NCBI RefSeq assembly: GCF_902713425.1
Contig: NC_081190.1
Location: forward strand, 99,145,571-99,209,570
Source of the DNA: Acipenser ruthenus
Lineage: Eukaryota > Chordata > Actinopteri > Acipenseriformes > Acipenseridae
Reading direction: 5' to 3'
DNA length: 64,000 nt
Shown here: positions 8,666 to 22,345 of the stretch, piece by piece
How positions within the stretch are numbered: position 1 is the stretch's first letter
Layout of the letters: every line of letters begins with the position of its first letter
The notes under the pieces: model-generated
What the model saw: only the letters and a program-made list of their open reading frames with translations
Database searches by the model: none
What the model was told of the DNA's origin: nothing
Position numbers and translations under genes: made by a program

Positions 8666-9507
8666 TTGCTAATATTAAAGAAGACGAGGTTCAGCGGTAC
8701 AGTTGTTTTTTTTAAAACATAGTGTTTCAGCTCTGTACAGACGTTCTATGTCGTTATCCGTTATTGATTCAGCTTTATTTAGATGATTGCCTTTACCTTG
8801 TTTTAATTTCCCGTTCCTCTGAGATACGAATCTACCAGCTTTACATCTTTTTTTTTTTTTTTTAACGTATTCTCATTTTGTTGATCATTAATGCACATTT
8901 CTGTACTGTGGGTGTTGTCGAGCGATTGAAAACGAGACATTTTGTGTTTGAATTGAAAGAGATGGTCTCGAGGAGTCGAACAAGTCACAATAAGCCTTCA
9001 TCCATGTATCATGTAACCACATGTATGCTGTCTCTAACTGGAGGAGAGGGACCCTTGCAGTACTGCTCAGCCTAAAGAACCACACGAGTTGTTTGAAAGG
9101 GGGATTTATTTTGTAGAATAAACATCAAATTGGTTTCAGGGCATACAGTCCTCCAACGGCAACACAGCTCAGTACAGCTGAGATCCATTACAACACTGCT
9201 GCAGATTCAAACTAAAAGAGGGTAATATACAAAATGGATGCCTTTGAGAACTTAACACTTTCAATGCCAACGTGTGGCTACTACTTTGTGAACATACAAT
9301 TTCGCAAGAATCTAATGGCACTTTTAATGCTGCTATATATACACACACAGACACACGGACACACGGGCCCGCACACGTGGAGCCCAGAGCTGCTTAAATG
9401 TTAACGTTTGTGACAAATTAGAGATCTGGAAATCCCTCCCCCAACCTGTCATTGCATGAATGATATTAACTTAATACTATGAAAGAGATAAACCAAGACT
9501 GTCGTTC

Positions 9508-9627
9508 GCTTACGGCCATACCACCTTGAGAACGCCCGATCTCGTCTGATCTCGGAAGCTAAGCAAGGTCGGGCCTGGTTAGTACTTGGATGGGAGACCG
9601 CCTGGGAATACCAGGTGCTGTAAGCTT
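9508..9627 (+). rRNA. 5S rRNA, unit 4
   Basis: Consensus copy with intact terminator. Confidence 0.97.
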
Positions 9628-10297
9628 TTCTTTCTGCAGCTTGACAGGGGGCGCTATTTCCCTTGTTATTTATGTTACTAACCTGGAAGCTGTAAGTCTA
9701 AACATCGTTTTCTTTTTTTGGTTTTTTTATTGTCCCATTCCACACACGAACAAGTATTGTATCAGCCTTTACTGGTTTTGAAAACTGAGTTAGGACAGAA
9801 AGGGTTATCGTATTATATTCTAAGCCGAAACTACCAGTAGCGGTCCGATACAAACAAATGTGAACAGGGTTAAGACAAAAGTACTGACGAGTTTTGCTAG
9901 TTATGGTTAGTTTAATTAATTAAAAAAAGAAATAACAGTTGATGAAGTACTTTTTATTATAGTAACAGAACGAGACATGTTTTAAAGCCACAAACTGCGT
10001 GTTTAGATTATTGTGCCAAACAAGAGAACAAAACGAGCATATCAACCAAGAACGGATTTAGTGACCCGTTCATTCGTTCGAGTTTATTTATATTATGTGT
10101 GACCTTAACAAATGTTTGACCAATGTTTTGCTTGCTTTCTTTTTGAAAGTCGTACATTTGTTACATTTTTTTTATTTCGTTTACGCAGACGTGTATACAG
10201 ACCCGTCGCTTCTTTTGCGGAACATCTCACATGCTGCTGCACGAATGACGTCGTCCTGTGTAAATCCTGGCATCTTGTCCTCCAATGATAAAGGCGC

Positions 10298-10479
10298 ATG
10301 CAAATATATACCGAGAGGCATTACGGGAATGCAATTTATAAATACTTATACTGAAAACTGAAGGAACCCATTACACCCAACAGACTGGAAAGTGCGATAT
10401 GATAACAATGAAAATGTTATATTAGGAAAAGAGTGTTTCTTTAAATTGCAGATGTAGGCACCGTTTCTTTGAAAAATGT
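10298..10479 (+). promoter_or_regulatory. U1 promoter (DSE + PSE), unit 4
   Basis: Octamer 10298-10305, PSE 10458-10479. Confidence 0.87.
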
Positions 10480-10518
10480 CTCTTGTGGACGGGTGACGAC
10501 TCGCAATGTGTACAACTC

Positions 10519-10682
10519 ATACTTACCTGGCAGGGGAGATACCATGATCATGAAGGTGGTTCACCCAGGGCGAGGCTCGGCCATTGCACTCCGGCTGTGC
10601 TGACCCCTGCGAATTCCCCAAATGCGGGAATCTCGACTGCATAATTTCTGGTAGTGGGGGACTGCGTTCGCGCTGTCCCCTG
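10519..10682 (+). ncRNA. U1 snRNA, unit 4 (C157G)
   Basis: Same C157G as unit 3 (position 10675), marking the two as recent sister units. Confidence 0.96.
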
Positions 10683-11042
10683 AAACTATGGTCAAAGACA
10701 GAAACAAACACGAACCCGTCGGAGGAAGGAACTCACTCACTCACTCACTCACTAGTTATTCAACAACTCTCCGGCAGGCGGCTTCGTCACACAGGGAGTC
10801 AGGTTTTCTTTAAAAGGAGCTCAATGTTTTTAGCTTTCTGACTGTCAAATAAATAGCTACGTGGTTCCTGCACATCTATTTCCATGTTTCGTTATTTTTT
10901 ATTGACAAGACTAAAAGTAAAGACTCAGCAGTGTCTGTATCAAAGTTTTTATTTTTATTTTAAATAATTGGAAATCATTTTCGAGCTTATCAGTTTTATT
11001 TATTTAGTTGATGTTTTTTATTCAGATAAACTGTGCATCACA

Positions 11043-11043
<1 letters not shown>

Positions 11044-11077
<34 letters not shown>

Positions 11078-11255
11078 AGAGTCACTTACAATAGGACCTG
11101 GGTTTTACATCTCATTTGAAGGAAGGAGCACAAGGAGGTTAAGGGACTTGCTCAGGGACAGGGTCACACACAATGAGCCAGTGGCTGAGCTGGGATTGAA
11201 CCAGGAACCTCCCGGTAACAAGAGCTTTTCTTTAACCACCTGACCACTAAGCCCC
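11044..11255 (+). mobile_element. (CTG)11 and SINE tail, unit 4
   Basis: 11 CTG repeats, as in units 2 and 3. Confidence 0.7.
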
Positions 11256-11338
11256 TTAAAACATATCTTGGCAGACAAACACTTTAATTAGACAACATAA
11301 AACCACATACAAGCAGATTTACAAGCAGGGCTGCAATC

Positions 11339-11582
11339 GCGTTCGCGCTCTCCCCTGATGTTATAGTCAAAGTTAAAAACACAGGTATTGAAAGCAATTA
11401 GCGATTATCTATATATCTCCAGCAGGTGGCTCTGTCAGACTGGGAATGAGATTTTGTTTTTTCTTTCGGAGCGTATAATGTTCTAGAAAGTACCAAAGTG
11501 TTTTATGTACATGTATTGTGAAGTGTTTCATCTTGAGAAGACAAAGTAACGAGTCAGCGGCACGTGTATCAAAGTTACAAAG
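11339..11582 (+). pseudogene. Fossil U1 3' end and flank, unit 4
   Basis: Consensus terminal 20-mer, no C157G. Confidence 0.75.
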
Positions 11583-12423
11583 TTGCTAATATTAAAGAAG
11601 ACGAGGTTCAGCGGTACAGTTGTTTTTTTTAAAACATAGTGTTTCAGCTCTGTACAGACGTTCTATGTCGTTATCCGTTATTGATTCAGCTTTATTTAGA
11701 TGATTGCCTTTACCTTGTTTTAATTTCCCGTTCCTCTGAGATACGAATCTACCAGCTTTACATCTTTTTTTTTTTTTTTAACGTATTCTCATTTTGTTGA
11801 TCATTAATGCACATTTCTGTACTGTGGGTGTTGTCGAGCGATTGAAAACGAGACATTTTGTGTTTGAATTGAAAGTGATGGTCTCGAGGAGTCGAACAAG
11901 TCACAATAAGCCTTCATCCATGTATCATGTAACCACATGTATGCTGTCTCTAACTGGAGGAGAGGGACCCTTGCAGTACTGCTCAGCCTAAAGAACCACA
12001 CGAGTTGTTTGAAAGGGGGATTTATTTTGTAGAATAAACATCAAATTGGTTTCAGGGCATACAGTCCTCCAACGGCAACACAGCTCAGTACAGCTGAGAT
12101 CCATTACAACACTGCTGCAGATTCAAACTAAAAGAGGGTAATATACAAAATGGATGCCTTTGAGAACTTAACACTTTCAATGCCAACGTGTGGCTACTAC
12201 TTTGTGAACATACAATTTCGCAAGAATCTAATGGCACTTTTAATGCTGCTATATATACACACACAGACACACGGACACACGGGCCCGCACACGTGGAGCC
12301 CAGAGCTGCTTAAATGTTAACGTTTGTGACAAATTAGAGATCTGGAAATCCCTCCCCCAACCTGTCATTGCATGAATGATATTAACTTAATACTATGAAA
12401 GAGATAAACCAAGACTGTCGTTC

Positions 12424-12543
12424 GCTTACGGCCATACCACCTTGAGAACGCCCGATCTCGTCTGATCTCGGAAGCTAAGCAAGGTCGGGCCTGGTTAGTA
12501 CTTGGATGGGAGACCGCCTGGGAATACCAGGTGCTGTAAGCTT
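12424..12543 (+). rRNA. 5S rRNA, unit 5
   Basis: Consensus copy with intact terminator. Confidence 0.97.
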
Positions 12544-13213
12544 TTCTTTCTGCAGCTTGACAGGGGGCGCTATTTCCCTTGTTATTTATGTTACTAACCT
12601 GGAAGCTGTAAGTCTAAACATCGTTTTCTTTTTTTGGTTTTTTTATTGTCCCATTCCACACACGAACAAGTATTGTATCAGCCTTTACTGGTTTTGAAAA
12701 CTGAGTTAGGACAGAAAGGGTTATCGTATTATATTCTAAGCCGAAACTACCAGTAGCGGTCCGATACAAACAAATGTGAACAGGGTTAAGACAAAAGTAC
12801 TGACGAGTTTTGCTAGTTATGGTTAGTTTAATTAATTAAAAAAAGAAATAACAGTTGATGAAGTACTTTTTATTATAGTAACAGAACGAGACATGTTTTA
12901 AAGCCACAAACTGCGTGTTTAGATTATTGTGCCAAACAAGAGAACAAAACGAGCATATCAACCAAGAACGGATTTAGTGACCCGTTCATTCGTTCGAGTT
13001 TATTTATATTATGTGTGACCTTAACAAATGTTTGACCAATGTTTTGCTTGCTTTCTTTTTGAAAGTCGTACATTTGTTACATTTTTTTTATTTCGTTTAC
13101 GCAGACGTGTATACAGACCCGTCGCTTCTTTTGCGGAACATCTCACATGCTGCTGCACGAATGACGTCGTCCTGTGTAAATCCTGGCATCTTGTCCTCCA
13201 ATGATAAAGGCGC

Positions 13214-13395
13214 ATGCAAATATATACCGAGAGGCATTACGGGAATGCAATTTATAAATACTTATACTGAAAACTGAAGGAACCCATTACACCCAACAGA
13301 CTGGAAAGTGCGATATGATAACAATGAAAATGTTATATTAGGAAAAGAGTGTTTCTTTAAATTGCAGATGTAGGCACCGTTTCTTTGAAAAATGT
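13214..13395 (+). promoter_or_regulatory. U1 promoter (DSE + PSE), unit 5
   Basis: Octamer 13214-13221, PSE 13374-13395. Confidence 0.87.
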
Positions 13396-13434
13396 CTCTT
13401 GTGGACGGGTGACGACTCGCAATGTGTACAACTC

Positions 13435-13598
13435 ATACTTACCTGGCAGGGGAGATACCATGATCATGAAGGTGGTTCACCCAGGGCGAGGCTCGGCCAT
13501 TGCACTCCGGCTGTGCTGACCCCTGCGAATTCCCCAAATGCGGGAATCTCGACTGCATAATTTCTGGTAGTGGGGGACTGCGTTCGCGCTCTCCCCTG
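13435..13598 (+). ncRNA. U1 snRNA, unit 5
   Basis: Consensus U1, 164 nt. Confidence 0.97.
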
Positions 13599-13958
13599 AA
13601 ACTATGGTCAAAGACAGAAACAAACACGAACCCGTCGGAGGAAGGAACTCACTCACTCACTCACTCACTAGTTATTCAACAACTCTCCGGCAGGCGGCTT
13701 CGTCACACAGGGAGTCAGGTTTTCTTTAAAAGGAGCTCAATGTTTTTAGCTTTCTGACTGTCAAATAAATAGCTACGTGGTTCCTGCACATCTATTTCCA
13801 TGTTTCGTTATTTTTTATTGACAAGACTAAAAGTAAAGACTCAGCAGTGTCTGTATCAAAGTTTTTATTTTTATTTTAAATAATTGGAAATCATTTTCGA
13901 GCTTATCAGTTTTATTTATTTAGTTGATGTTTTTTATTCAGATAAACTGTGCATCACA

Positions 13959-13959
<1 letters not shown>

Positions 13960-13999
<40 letters not shown>

Positions 14000-14177
14000 A
14001 GAGTCACTTACAATAGGACCTGGGTTTTACATCTCATTTGAAGGAAGGAGCACAAGGAGGTTAAGGGACTTGCTCAGGGACAGGGTCACACACAATGAGC
14101 CAGTGGCTGAGCTGGGATTGAACCAGGAACCTCCCGGTAACAAGAGCTTTTCTTTAACCACCTGACCACTAAGCCCC
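13960..14177 (+). mobile_element. (CTG)13 and SINE tail, unit 5
   Basis: 13 CTG repeats, the longest in the window together with unit 6. Confidence 0.7.
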
Positions 14178-14260
14178 TTAAAACATATCTTGGCAGACAA
14201 ACACTTTAATTAGACAACATAAAACCACATACAAGCAGATTTACAAGCAGGGCTGCAATC

Positions 14261-14504
14261 GCGTTCGCGCTCTCCCCTGATGTTATAGTCAAAGTTAAAA
14301 ACACAGGTATTGAAAGCAATTAGCGATTATCTATATATCTCCAGCAGGTGGCTCTGTCAGACTGGGAATGAGATTTTGTTTTTTCTTTCGGAGCGTATAA
14401 TGTTCTAGAAAGTACCAAAGTGTTTTATGTACATGTATTGTGAAGTGTTTCATCTTGAGAAGACAAAGTAACGAGTCAGCGGCACGTGTATCAAAGTTAC
14501 AAAG
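14261..14504 (+). pseudogene. Fossil U1 3' end and flank, unit 5
   Basis: As in unit 1. Confidence 0.75.
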
Positions 14505-15345
14505 TTGCTAATATTAAAGAAGACGAGGTTCAGCGGTACAGTTGTTTTTTTTTAAAACATAGTGTTTCAGCTCTGTACAGACGTTCTATGTCGTTATCCG
14601 TTATTGATTCAGCTTTATTTAGATGATTGCCTTTACCTTGTTTTAATTTCCCGTTCCTCTGAGATACGAATCTACCAGCTTTACATCTTTTTTTTTTTTT
14701 TAACGTATTCTCATTTTGTTGATCATTAATGCACATTTCTGTACTGTGGGTGTTGTCGAGCGATTGAAAACGAGACATTTTGTGTTTGAATTGAAAGTGA
14801 TGGTCTCGAGGAGTCGAACAAGTCACAATAAGCCTTCATCCATGTATCATGTAACCACATGTATGCTGTCTCTAACTGGAGGAGAGGGACCCTTGCAGTA
14901 CTGCTCAGCCTAAAGAACCACACGAGTTGTTTGAAAGGGGGATTTATTTTGTAGAATAAACATCAAATTGGTTTCAGGGCATACAGTCCTCCAACGGCAA
15001 CACAGCTCAGTACAGCTGAGATCCATTACAACACTGCTGCAGATTCAAACTAAAAGAGGGTAATATACAAAATGGATGCCTTTGAGAACTTAACACTTTC
15101 AATGCCAACGTGTGGCTACTACTTTGTGAACATACAATTTCGCAAGAATCTAATGGCACTTTTAATGCTGCTATATATACACACACAGACACACGGACAC
15201 ACGGGCCCGCACACGTTTAGCCCAGAGCTGCTTAAATGTTAACGTTTGTGACAAATTAGAGATCTGGAAATCCCTCCCCCAACCTGTCATTGCATGAATG
15301 ATATTAACTTAATACTATGAAAGAGATAAACCAAGACTGTCGTTC

Positions 15346-15465
15346 GCTTACGGCCATACCACCTTGAGAACGCCCGATCTCGTCTGATCTCGGAAGCTAA
15401 GCAAGGTCGGGCCTGGTTAGTACTTGGATGGGAGACCGCCTGGGAATACCAGGTGCTGTAAGCTT
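15346..15465 (+). rRNA. 5S rRNA, unit 6
   Basis: Consensus copy. The spacer just upstream has ACGTTTAGCCC, shared only with units 1 and 7 (others ACGTGGAGCCC). Confidence 0.97.
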
Positions 15466-16134
15466 TTCTTTCTGCAGCTTGACAGGGGGCGCTATTTCCC
15501 TTGTTATTTATGTTACTAACCTGGAAGCTGTAAGTCTAAACATCGTTTTCTTTTTTTGGTTTTTTTATTGTCCCATTCCACACACGAACAAGTATTGTAT
15601 CAGCCTTTACTGGTTTTGAAAACTGAGTTAGGACAGAAAGGGTTATCGTATTATATTCTAAGCCGAAACTACCAGTAGCGGTCCGATACAAACAAATGTG
15701 AACAGGGTTAAGACAAAAGTACTGACGAGTTTTGCTAGTTATGGTTAGTTTAATTAATTAAAAAAAGAAATAACAGTTGATGAAGTACTTTTTATTATAG
15801 TAACAGAACGAGACATGTTTTAAAGCCACAAACTGCGTGTTTAGATTATTGTGCCAAACAAGAGAACAAAACGAGCATATCAACCAAGAACGGATTTAGT
15901 GACCCGTTCATTCGTTCGAGTTTATTTATATTATGTGTGACCTTAACAAATGTTTGACCAATGTTTTGCTTGCTTTCTTTTTGAAAGTCGTACATTTGTT
16001 ACATTTTTTTATTTCGTTTACGCAGACGTGTATACAGACCCGTCGCTTCTTTTGCGGAACATCTCACATGCTGCTGCACGAATGACGTCGTCCTGTGTAA
16101 ATCCTGGCATCTTGTCCTCCAATGATAAAGGCGC

Positions 16135-16316
16135 ATGCAAATATATACCGAGAGGCATTACGGGAATGCAATTTATAAATACTTATACTGAAAACTGAAG
16201 GAACCCATTACACCCAACAGACTGGAAAGTGCGATATGATAACAATGAAAATGTTATATTAGGAAAAGAGTGTTTCTTTAAATTGCAGATGTAGGCACCG
16301 TTTCTTTGAAAAATGT
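16135..16316 (+). promoter_or_regulatory. U1 promoter (DSE + PSE), unit 6
   Basis: Octamer 16135-16142, PSE 16295-16316. Confidence 0.87.
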
Positions 16317-16355
16317 CTCTTGTGGACGGGTGACGACTCGCAATGTGTACAACTC

Positions 16356-16519
16356 ATACTTACCTGGCAGGGGAGATACCATGATCATGAAGGTGGTTCA
16401 CCCAGGGCGAGGCTCGGCCATTGCACTCCGGCTGTGCTGACCCCTGCGAATTCCCCAAATGCGGGAATCTCGACTGCATAATTTCTGGTAGTGGGGGACT
16501 GCGTTCGCGCTCTCCCCTG
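16356..16519 (+). ncRNA. U1 snRNA, unit 6
   Basis: Consensus U1. The following (CTCA) tract is only 2 repeats, the shortest among A-type units. Confidence 0.97.
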
Positions 16520-16867
16520 AAACTATGGTCAAAGACAGAAACAAACACGAATCCGTCGGAGGAAGGAACTCACTCACTAGTTATTCAACAACTCTCCGGC
16601 AGGCGGCTTCGTCACACAGGGAGTCAGGTTTTCTTTAAAAGGAGCTCAATGTTTTTAGCTTTCTGACTGTCAAATAAATAGCTACGTGGTTCCTGCACAT
16701 CTATTTCCATGTTTCGTTATTTTTTATTGACAAGACTAAAAGTAAAGACTCAGCAGTGTCTGTATCAAAGTTTTTATTTTTATTTTAAATAATTGGAAAT
16801 CATTTTCGAGCTTATCAGTTTTATTTATTTAGTTGATGTTTTTTATTCAGATAAACTGTGCATCACA

Positions 16868-16868
<1 letters not shown>

Positions 16869-16908
<40 letters not shown>

Positions 16909-17086
16909 AGAGTCACTTACAATAGGACCTGGGTTTTACATCTCATTTGAAGGAAGGAGCACAAGGAGGTTAAGGGACTTGCTCAGGGACAGGGTCACAC
17001 ACAATGAGCCAGTGGCTGAGCTGGGATTGAACCAGGAACCTCCCGGTAACAAGAGCTTTTCTTTAACCACCTGACCACTAAGCCCC
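16869..17086 (+). mobile_element. (CTG)13 and SINE tail, unit 6
   Basis: 13 CTG repeats. Confidence 0.7.
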
Positions 17087-17169
17087 TTAAAACATATCTT
17101 GGCAGACAAACACTTTAATTAGACAACATAAAACCACATACAAGCAGATTTACAAGCAGGGCTGCAATC

Positions 17170-17413
17170 GCGTTCGCGCTCTCCCCTGATGTTATAGTCA
17201 AAGTTAAAAACACAGGTATTGAAAGCAATTAGCGATTATCTATATATCTCCAGCAGGTGGCTCTGTCAGACTGGGAATGAGATTTTGTTTTTTCTTTCGG
17301 AGCGTATAATGTTCTAGAAAGTACCAAAGTGTTTTATGTACATGTATTGTGAAGTGTTTCATCTTGAGAAGACAAAGTAACGAGTCAGCGGCACGTGTAT
17401 CAAAGTTACAAAG
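17170..17413 (+). pseudogene. Fossil U1 3' end and flank, unit 6
   Basis: As in unit 1. Confidence 0.75.
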
Positions 17414-18254
17414 TTGCTAATATTAAAGAAGACGAGGTTCAGCGGTACAGTTGTTTTTTTTTAAAACATAGTGTTTCAGCTCTGTACAGACGTTCTATGT
17501 CGTTATCCGTTATTGATTCAGCTTTATTTAGATGATTGCCTTTACCTTGTTTTAATTTCCCGTTCCTCTGAGATACGAATCTACCAGCTTTACATCTTTT
17601 TTTTTTTTTTAACGTATTCTCATTTTGTTGATCATTAATGCACATTTCTGTACTGTGGGTGTTGTCGAGCGATTGAAAACGAGACATTTTGTGTTTGAAT
17701 TGAAAGTGATGGTCTCGAGGAGTCGAACAAGTCACAATAAGCCTTCATCCATGTATCATGTAACCACATGTATGCTGTCTCTAACTGGAGGAGAGGGACC
17801 CTTGCAGTACTGCTCAGCCTAAAGAACCACACGAGTTGTTTGAAAGGGGGATTTATTTTGTAGAATAAACATCAAATTGGTTTCAGGGCATACAGTCCTC
17901 CAACGGCAACACAGCTCAGTACAGCTGAGATCCATTACAACACTGCTGCAGATTCAAACTAAAAGAGGGTAATATACAAAATGGATGCCTTTGAGAACTT
18001 AACACTTTCAATGCCAACGTGTGGCTACTACTTTGTGAACATACAATTTCGCAAGAATCTAATGGCACTTTTAATGCTGCTATATATACACACACAGACA
18101 CACGGACACACGGGCCCGCACACGTTTAGCCCAGAGCTGCTTAAATGTTAACGTTTGTGACAAATTAGAGATCTGGAAATCCCTCCCCCAACCTGTCATT
18201 GCATGAATGATATTAACTTAATACTATGAAAGAGATAAACCAAGACTGTCGTTC

Positions 18255-18374
18255 GCTTACGGCCATACCACCTTGAGAACGCCCGATCTCGTCTGATCTC
18301 GGAAGCTAAGCAAGGTCGGGCCTGGTTAGTACTTGGATGGGAGACCGCCTGGGAATACCAGGTGCTGTAAGCTT
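18255..18374 (+). rRNA. 5S rRNA, unit 7
   Basis: Consensus copy; the unit carries the ACGTTTAGCCC haplotype of units 1 and 6 but not the C36A of unit 1. Confidence 0.97.
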
Positions 18375-19043
18375 TTCTTTCTGCAGCTTGACAGGGGGCG
18401 CTATTTCCCTTGTTATTTATGTTACTAACCTGGAAGCTGTAAGTCTAAACATCGTTTTCTTTTTTTGGTTTTTTTATTGTCCCATTCCACACACGAACAA
18501 GTATTGTATCAGCCTTTACTGGTTTTGAAAACTGAGTTAGGACAGAAAGGGTTATCGTATTATATTCTAAGCCGAAACTACCAGTAGCGGTCCGATACAA
18601 ACAAATGTGAACAGGGTTAAGACAAAAGTACTGACGAGTTTTGCTAGTTATGGTTAGTTTAATTAATTAAAAAAAGAAATAACAGTTGATGAAGTACTTT
18701 TTATTATAGTAACAGAACGAGACATGTTTTAAAGCCACAAACTGCGTGTTTAGATTATTGTGCCAAACAAGAGAACAAAACGAGCATATCAACCAAGAAC
18801 GGATTTAGTGACCCGTTCATTCGTTCGAGTTTATTTATATTATGTGTGACCTTAACAAATGTTTGACCAATGTTTTGCTTGCTTTCTTTTTGAAAGTCGT
18901 ACATTTGTTACATTTTTTTATTTCGTTTACGCAGACGTGTATACAGACCCGTCGCTTCTTTTGCGGAACATCTCACATGCTGCTGCACGAATGACGTCGT
19001 CCTGTGTAAATCCTGGCATCTTGTCCTCCAATGATAAAGGCGC

Positions 19044-19225
19044 ATGCAAATATATACCGAGAGGCATTACGGGAATGCAATTTATAAATACTTATACTGA
19101 AAACTGAAGGAACCCATTACACCCAACAGACTGGAAAGTGCGATATGATAACAATGAAAATGTTATATTAGGAAAAGAGTGTTTCTTTAAATTGCAGATG
19201 TAGGCACCGTTTCTTTGAAAAATGT
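19044..19225 (+). promoter_or_regulatory. U1 promoter (DSE + PSE), unit 7
   Basis: Octamer 19044-19051, PSE 19204-19225. Confidence 0.87.
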
Positions 19226-19264
19226 CTCTTGTGGACGGGTGACGACTCGCAATGTGTACAACTC

Positions 19265-19428
19265 ATACTTACCTGGCAGGGGAGATACCATGATCATGAA
19301 GGTGGTTCACCCAGGGCGAGGCTCGGCCATTGCACTCCGGCTGTGCTGACCCCTGCGAATTCCCCAAATGCGGGAATCTCGACTGCATAATTTCTGGTAG
19401 TGGGGGACTGCGTTCGCGCTCTCCCCTG
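19265..19428 (+). ncRNA. U1 snRNA, unit 7
   Basis: Consensus U1, 164 nt. Confidence 0.97.
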
Positions 19429-19788
19429 AAACTATGGTCAAAGACAGAAACAAACACGAATCCGTCGGAGGAAGGAACTCACTCACTCACTCACTCACTA
19501 GTTATTCAACAACTCTCCGGCAGGCGGCTTCGTCACACAGGGAGTCAGGTTTTCTTTAAAAGGAGCTCAATGTTTTTAGCTTTCTGACTGTCAAATAAAT
19601 AGCTACGTGGTTCCTGCACATCTATTTCCATGTTTCGTTATTTTTTATTGACAAGACTAAAAGTAAAGACTCAGCAGTGTCTGTATCAAAGTTTTTATTT
19701 TTATTTTAAATAATTGGAAATCATTTTCGAGCTTATCAGTTTTATTTATTTAGTTGATGTTTTTTATTCAGATAAACTGTGCATCACA

Positions 19789-19789
<1 letters not shown>

Positions 19790-19826
<37 letters not shown>

Positions 19827-20004
19827 AGAGTCACTTACAATAGGACCTGGGTTTTACATCTCATTTGAAGGAAGGAGCACAAGGAGGTTAAGGGACTTGC
19901 TCAGGGACAGGGTCACACACAATGAGCCAGTGGCTGAGCTGGGATTGAACCAGGAACCTCCCGGTAACAAGAGCTTTTCTTTAACCACCTGACCACTAAG
20001 CCCC
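19790..20004 (+). mobile_element. (CTG)12 and SINE tail, unit 7
   Basis: 12 CTG repeats. Confidence 0.7.
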
Positions 20005-20087
20005 TTAAAACATATCTTGGCAGACAAACACTTTAATTAGACAACATAAAACCACATACAAGCAGATTTACAAGCAGGGCTGCAATC

Positions 20088-20331
20088 GCGTTCGCGCTCT
20101 CCCCTGATGTTATAGTCAAAGTTAAAAACACAGGTATTGAAAGCAATTAGCGATTATCTATATATCTCCAGCAGGTGGCTCTGTCAGACTGGGAATGAGA
20201 TTTTGTTTTTTCTTTCGGAGCGTATAATGTTCTAGAAAGTACCAAAGTGTTTTATGTACATGTATTGTGAAGTGTTTCATCTTGAGAAGACAAAGTAACG
20301 AGTCAGCGGCACGTGTATCAAAGTTACAAAG
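20088..20331 (+). pseudogene. Fossil U1 3' end and flank, unit 7
   Basis: As in unit 1. Confidence 0.75.
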
Positions 20332-21170
20332 TTGCTAATATTAAAGAAGACGAGGTTCAGCGGTACAGTTGTTTTTTTTAAAACATAGTGTTTCAGCTCT
20401 GTACAGACGTTCTATGTCGTTATCCGTTATTGATTCAGCTTTATTTAGATGATTGCCTTTACCTTGTTTTAATTTCCCGTTCCTCTGAGATACGAATCTA
20501 CCAGCTTTACATCTTTTTTTTTTTTTAACGTATTCTCATTTTGTTGATCATTAATGCACATTTCTGTACTGTGGGTGTTGTCGAGCGATTGAAAACGAGA
20601 CATTTTGTGTTTGAATTGAAAGAGATGGTCTCGAGGAGTCGAACAAGTCACAATAAGCCTTCATCCATGTATCATGTAACCACATGTATGCTGTCTCTAA
20701 CTGGAGGAGAGGGACCCTTGCAGTACTGCTCAGCCTAAAGAACCACACGAGTTGTTTGAAAGGGGGATTTATTTTGTAGAATAAACATCAAATTGGTTTC
20801 AGGGCATACAGTCCTCCAACGGCAACACAGCTCAGTACAGCTGAGATCCATTACAACACTGCTGCAGATTCAAACTAAAAGAGGGTAATATACAAAATGG
20901 ATGCCTTTGAGAACTTAACACTTTCAATGCCAACGTGTGGCTACTACTTTGTGAACATACAATTTCGCAAGAATCTAATGGCACTTTTAATGCTGCTATA
21001 TATACACACACAGACACACGGACACACGGGCCCGCACACGTGGAGCCCAGAGCTGCTTAAATGTTAACGTTTGTGACAAATTAGAGATCTGGAAATCCCT
21101 CCCCCAACCTGTCATTGCATGAATGATATTAACTTAATACTATGAAAGAGATAAACCAAGACTGTCGTTC

Positions 21171-21290
21171 GCTTACGGCCATACCACCTTGAGAACGCCC
21201 GATCTCGTCTGATCTCGGAAGCTAAGCAAGGTCGGGCCTGGTTAGTACTTGGATGGGAGACCGCCTGGGAATACCAGGTGCTGTAAGCTT
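21171..21290 (+). rRNA. 5S rRNA, unit 8
   Basis: Consensus copy with intact terminator. Confidence 0.97.
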
Positions 21291-21960
21291 TTCTTTCTGC
21301 AGCTTGACAGGGGGCGCTATTTCCCTTGTTATTTATGTTACTAACCTGGAAGCTGTAAGTCTAAACATCGTTTTCTTTTTTTGGTTTTTTTATTGTCCCA
21401 TTCCACACACGAACAAGTATTGTATCAGCCTTTACTGGTTTTGAAAACTGAGTTAGGACAGAAAGGGTTATCGTATTATATTCTAAGCCGAAACTACCAG
21501 TAGCGGTCCGATACAAACAAATGTGAACAGGGTTAAGACAAAAGTACTGACGAGTTTTGCTAGTTATGGTTAGTTTAATTAATTAAAAAAAGAAATAACA
21601 GTTGATGAAGTACTTTTTATTATAGTAACAGAACGAGACATGTTTTAAAGCCACAAACTGCGTGTTTAGATTATTGTGCCAAACAAGAGAACAAAACGAG
21701 CATATCAACCAAGAACGGATTTAGTGACCCGTTCATTCGTTCGAGTTTATTTATATTATGTGTGACCTTAACAAATGTTTGACCAATGTTTTGCTTGCTT
21801 TCTTTTTGAAAGTCGTACATTTGTTACATTTTTTTTATTTCGTTTACGCAGACGTGTATACAGACCCGTCGCTTCTTTTGCGGAACATCTCACATGCTGC
21901 TGCACGAATGACGTCGTCCTGTGTAAATCCTGGCATCTTGTCCTCCAATGATAAAGGCGC

Positions 21961-22142
21961 ATGCAAATATATACCGAGAGGCATTACGGGAATGCAATTT
22001 ATAAATACTTATACTGAAAACTGAAGGAACCCATTACACCCAACAGACTGGAAAGTGCGATATGATAACAATGAAAATGTTATATTAGGAAAAGAGTGTT
22101 TCTTTAAATTGCAGATGTAGGCACCGTTTCTTTGAAAAATGT
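21961..22142 (+). promoter_or_regulatory. U1 promoter (DSE + PSE), unit 8
   Basis: Octamer 21961-21968, PSE 22121-22142. Confidence 0.87.
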
Positions 22143-22181
22143 CTCTTGTGGACGGGTGACGACTCGCAATGTGTACAACTC

Positions 22182-22345
22182 ATACTTACCTGGCAGGGGA
22201 GATACCATGATCATGAAGGTGGTTCACCCAGGGCGAGGCTCGGCTATTGCACTCCGGCTGTGCTGACCCCTGCGAATTCCCCAAATGCGGGAATCTCGAC
22301 TGCATAATTTCTGGTAGTGGGGGACTGCGTTCGCGCTCTCCCCTG
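22182..22345 (+). ncRNA. U1 snRNA, unit 8 (C64T)
   Basis: Full length. C64T (position 22245) turns the C64-G75 pair that closes the U1A loop into a U-G wobble; the loop sequence itself is unchanged. U1A binding might be weaker but is likely kept. Found only in this unit. Confidence 0.95.
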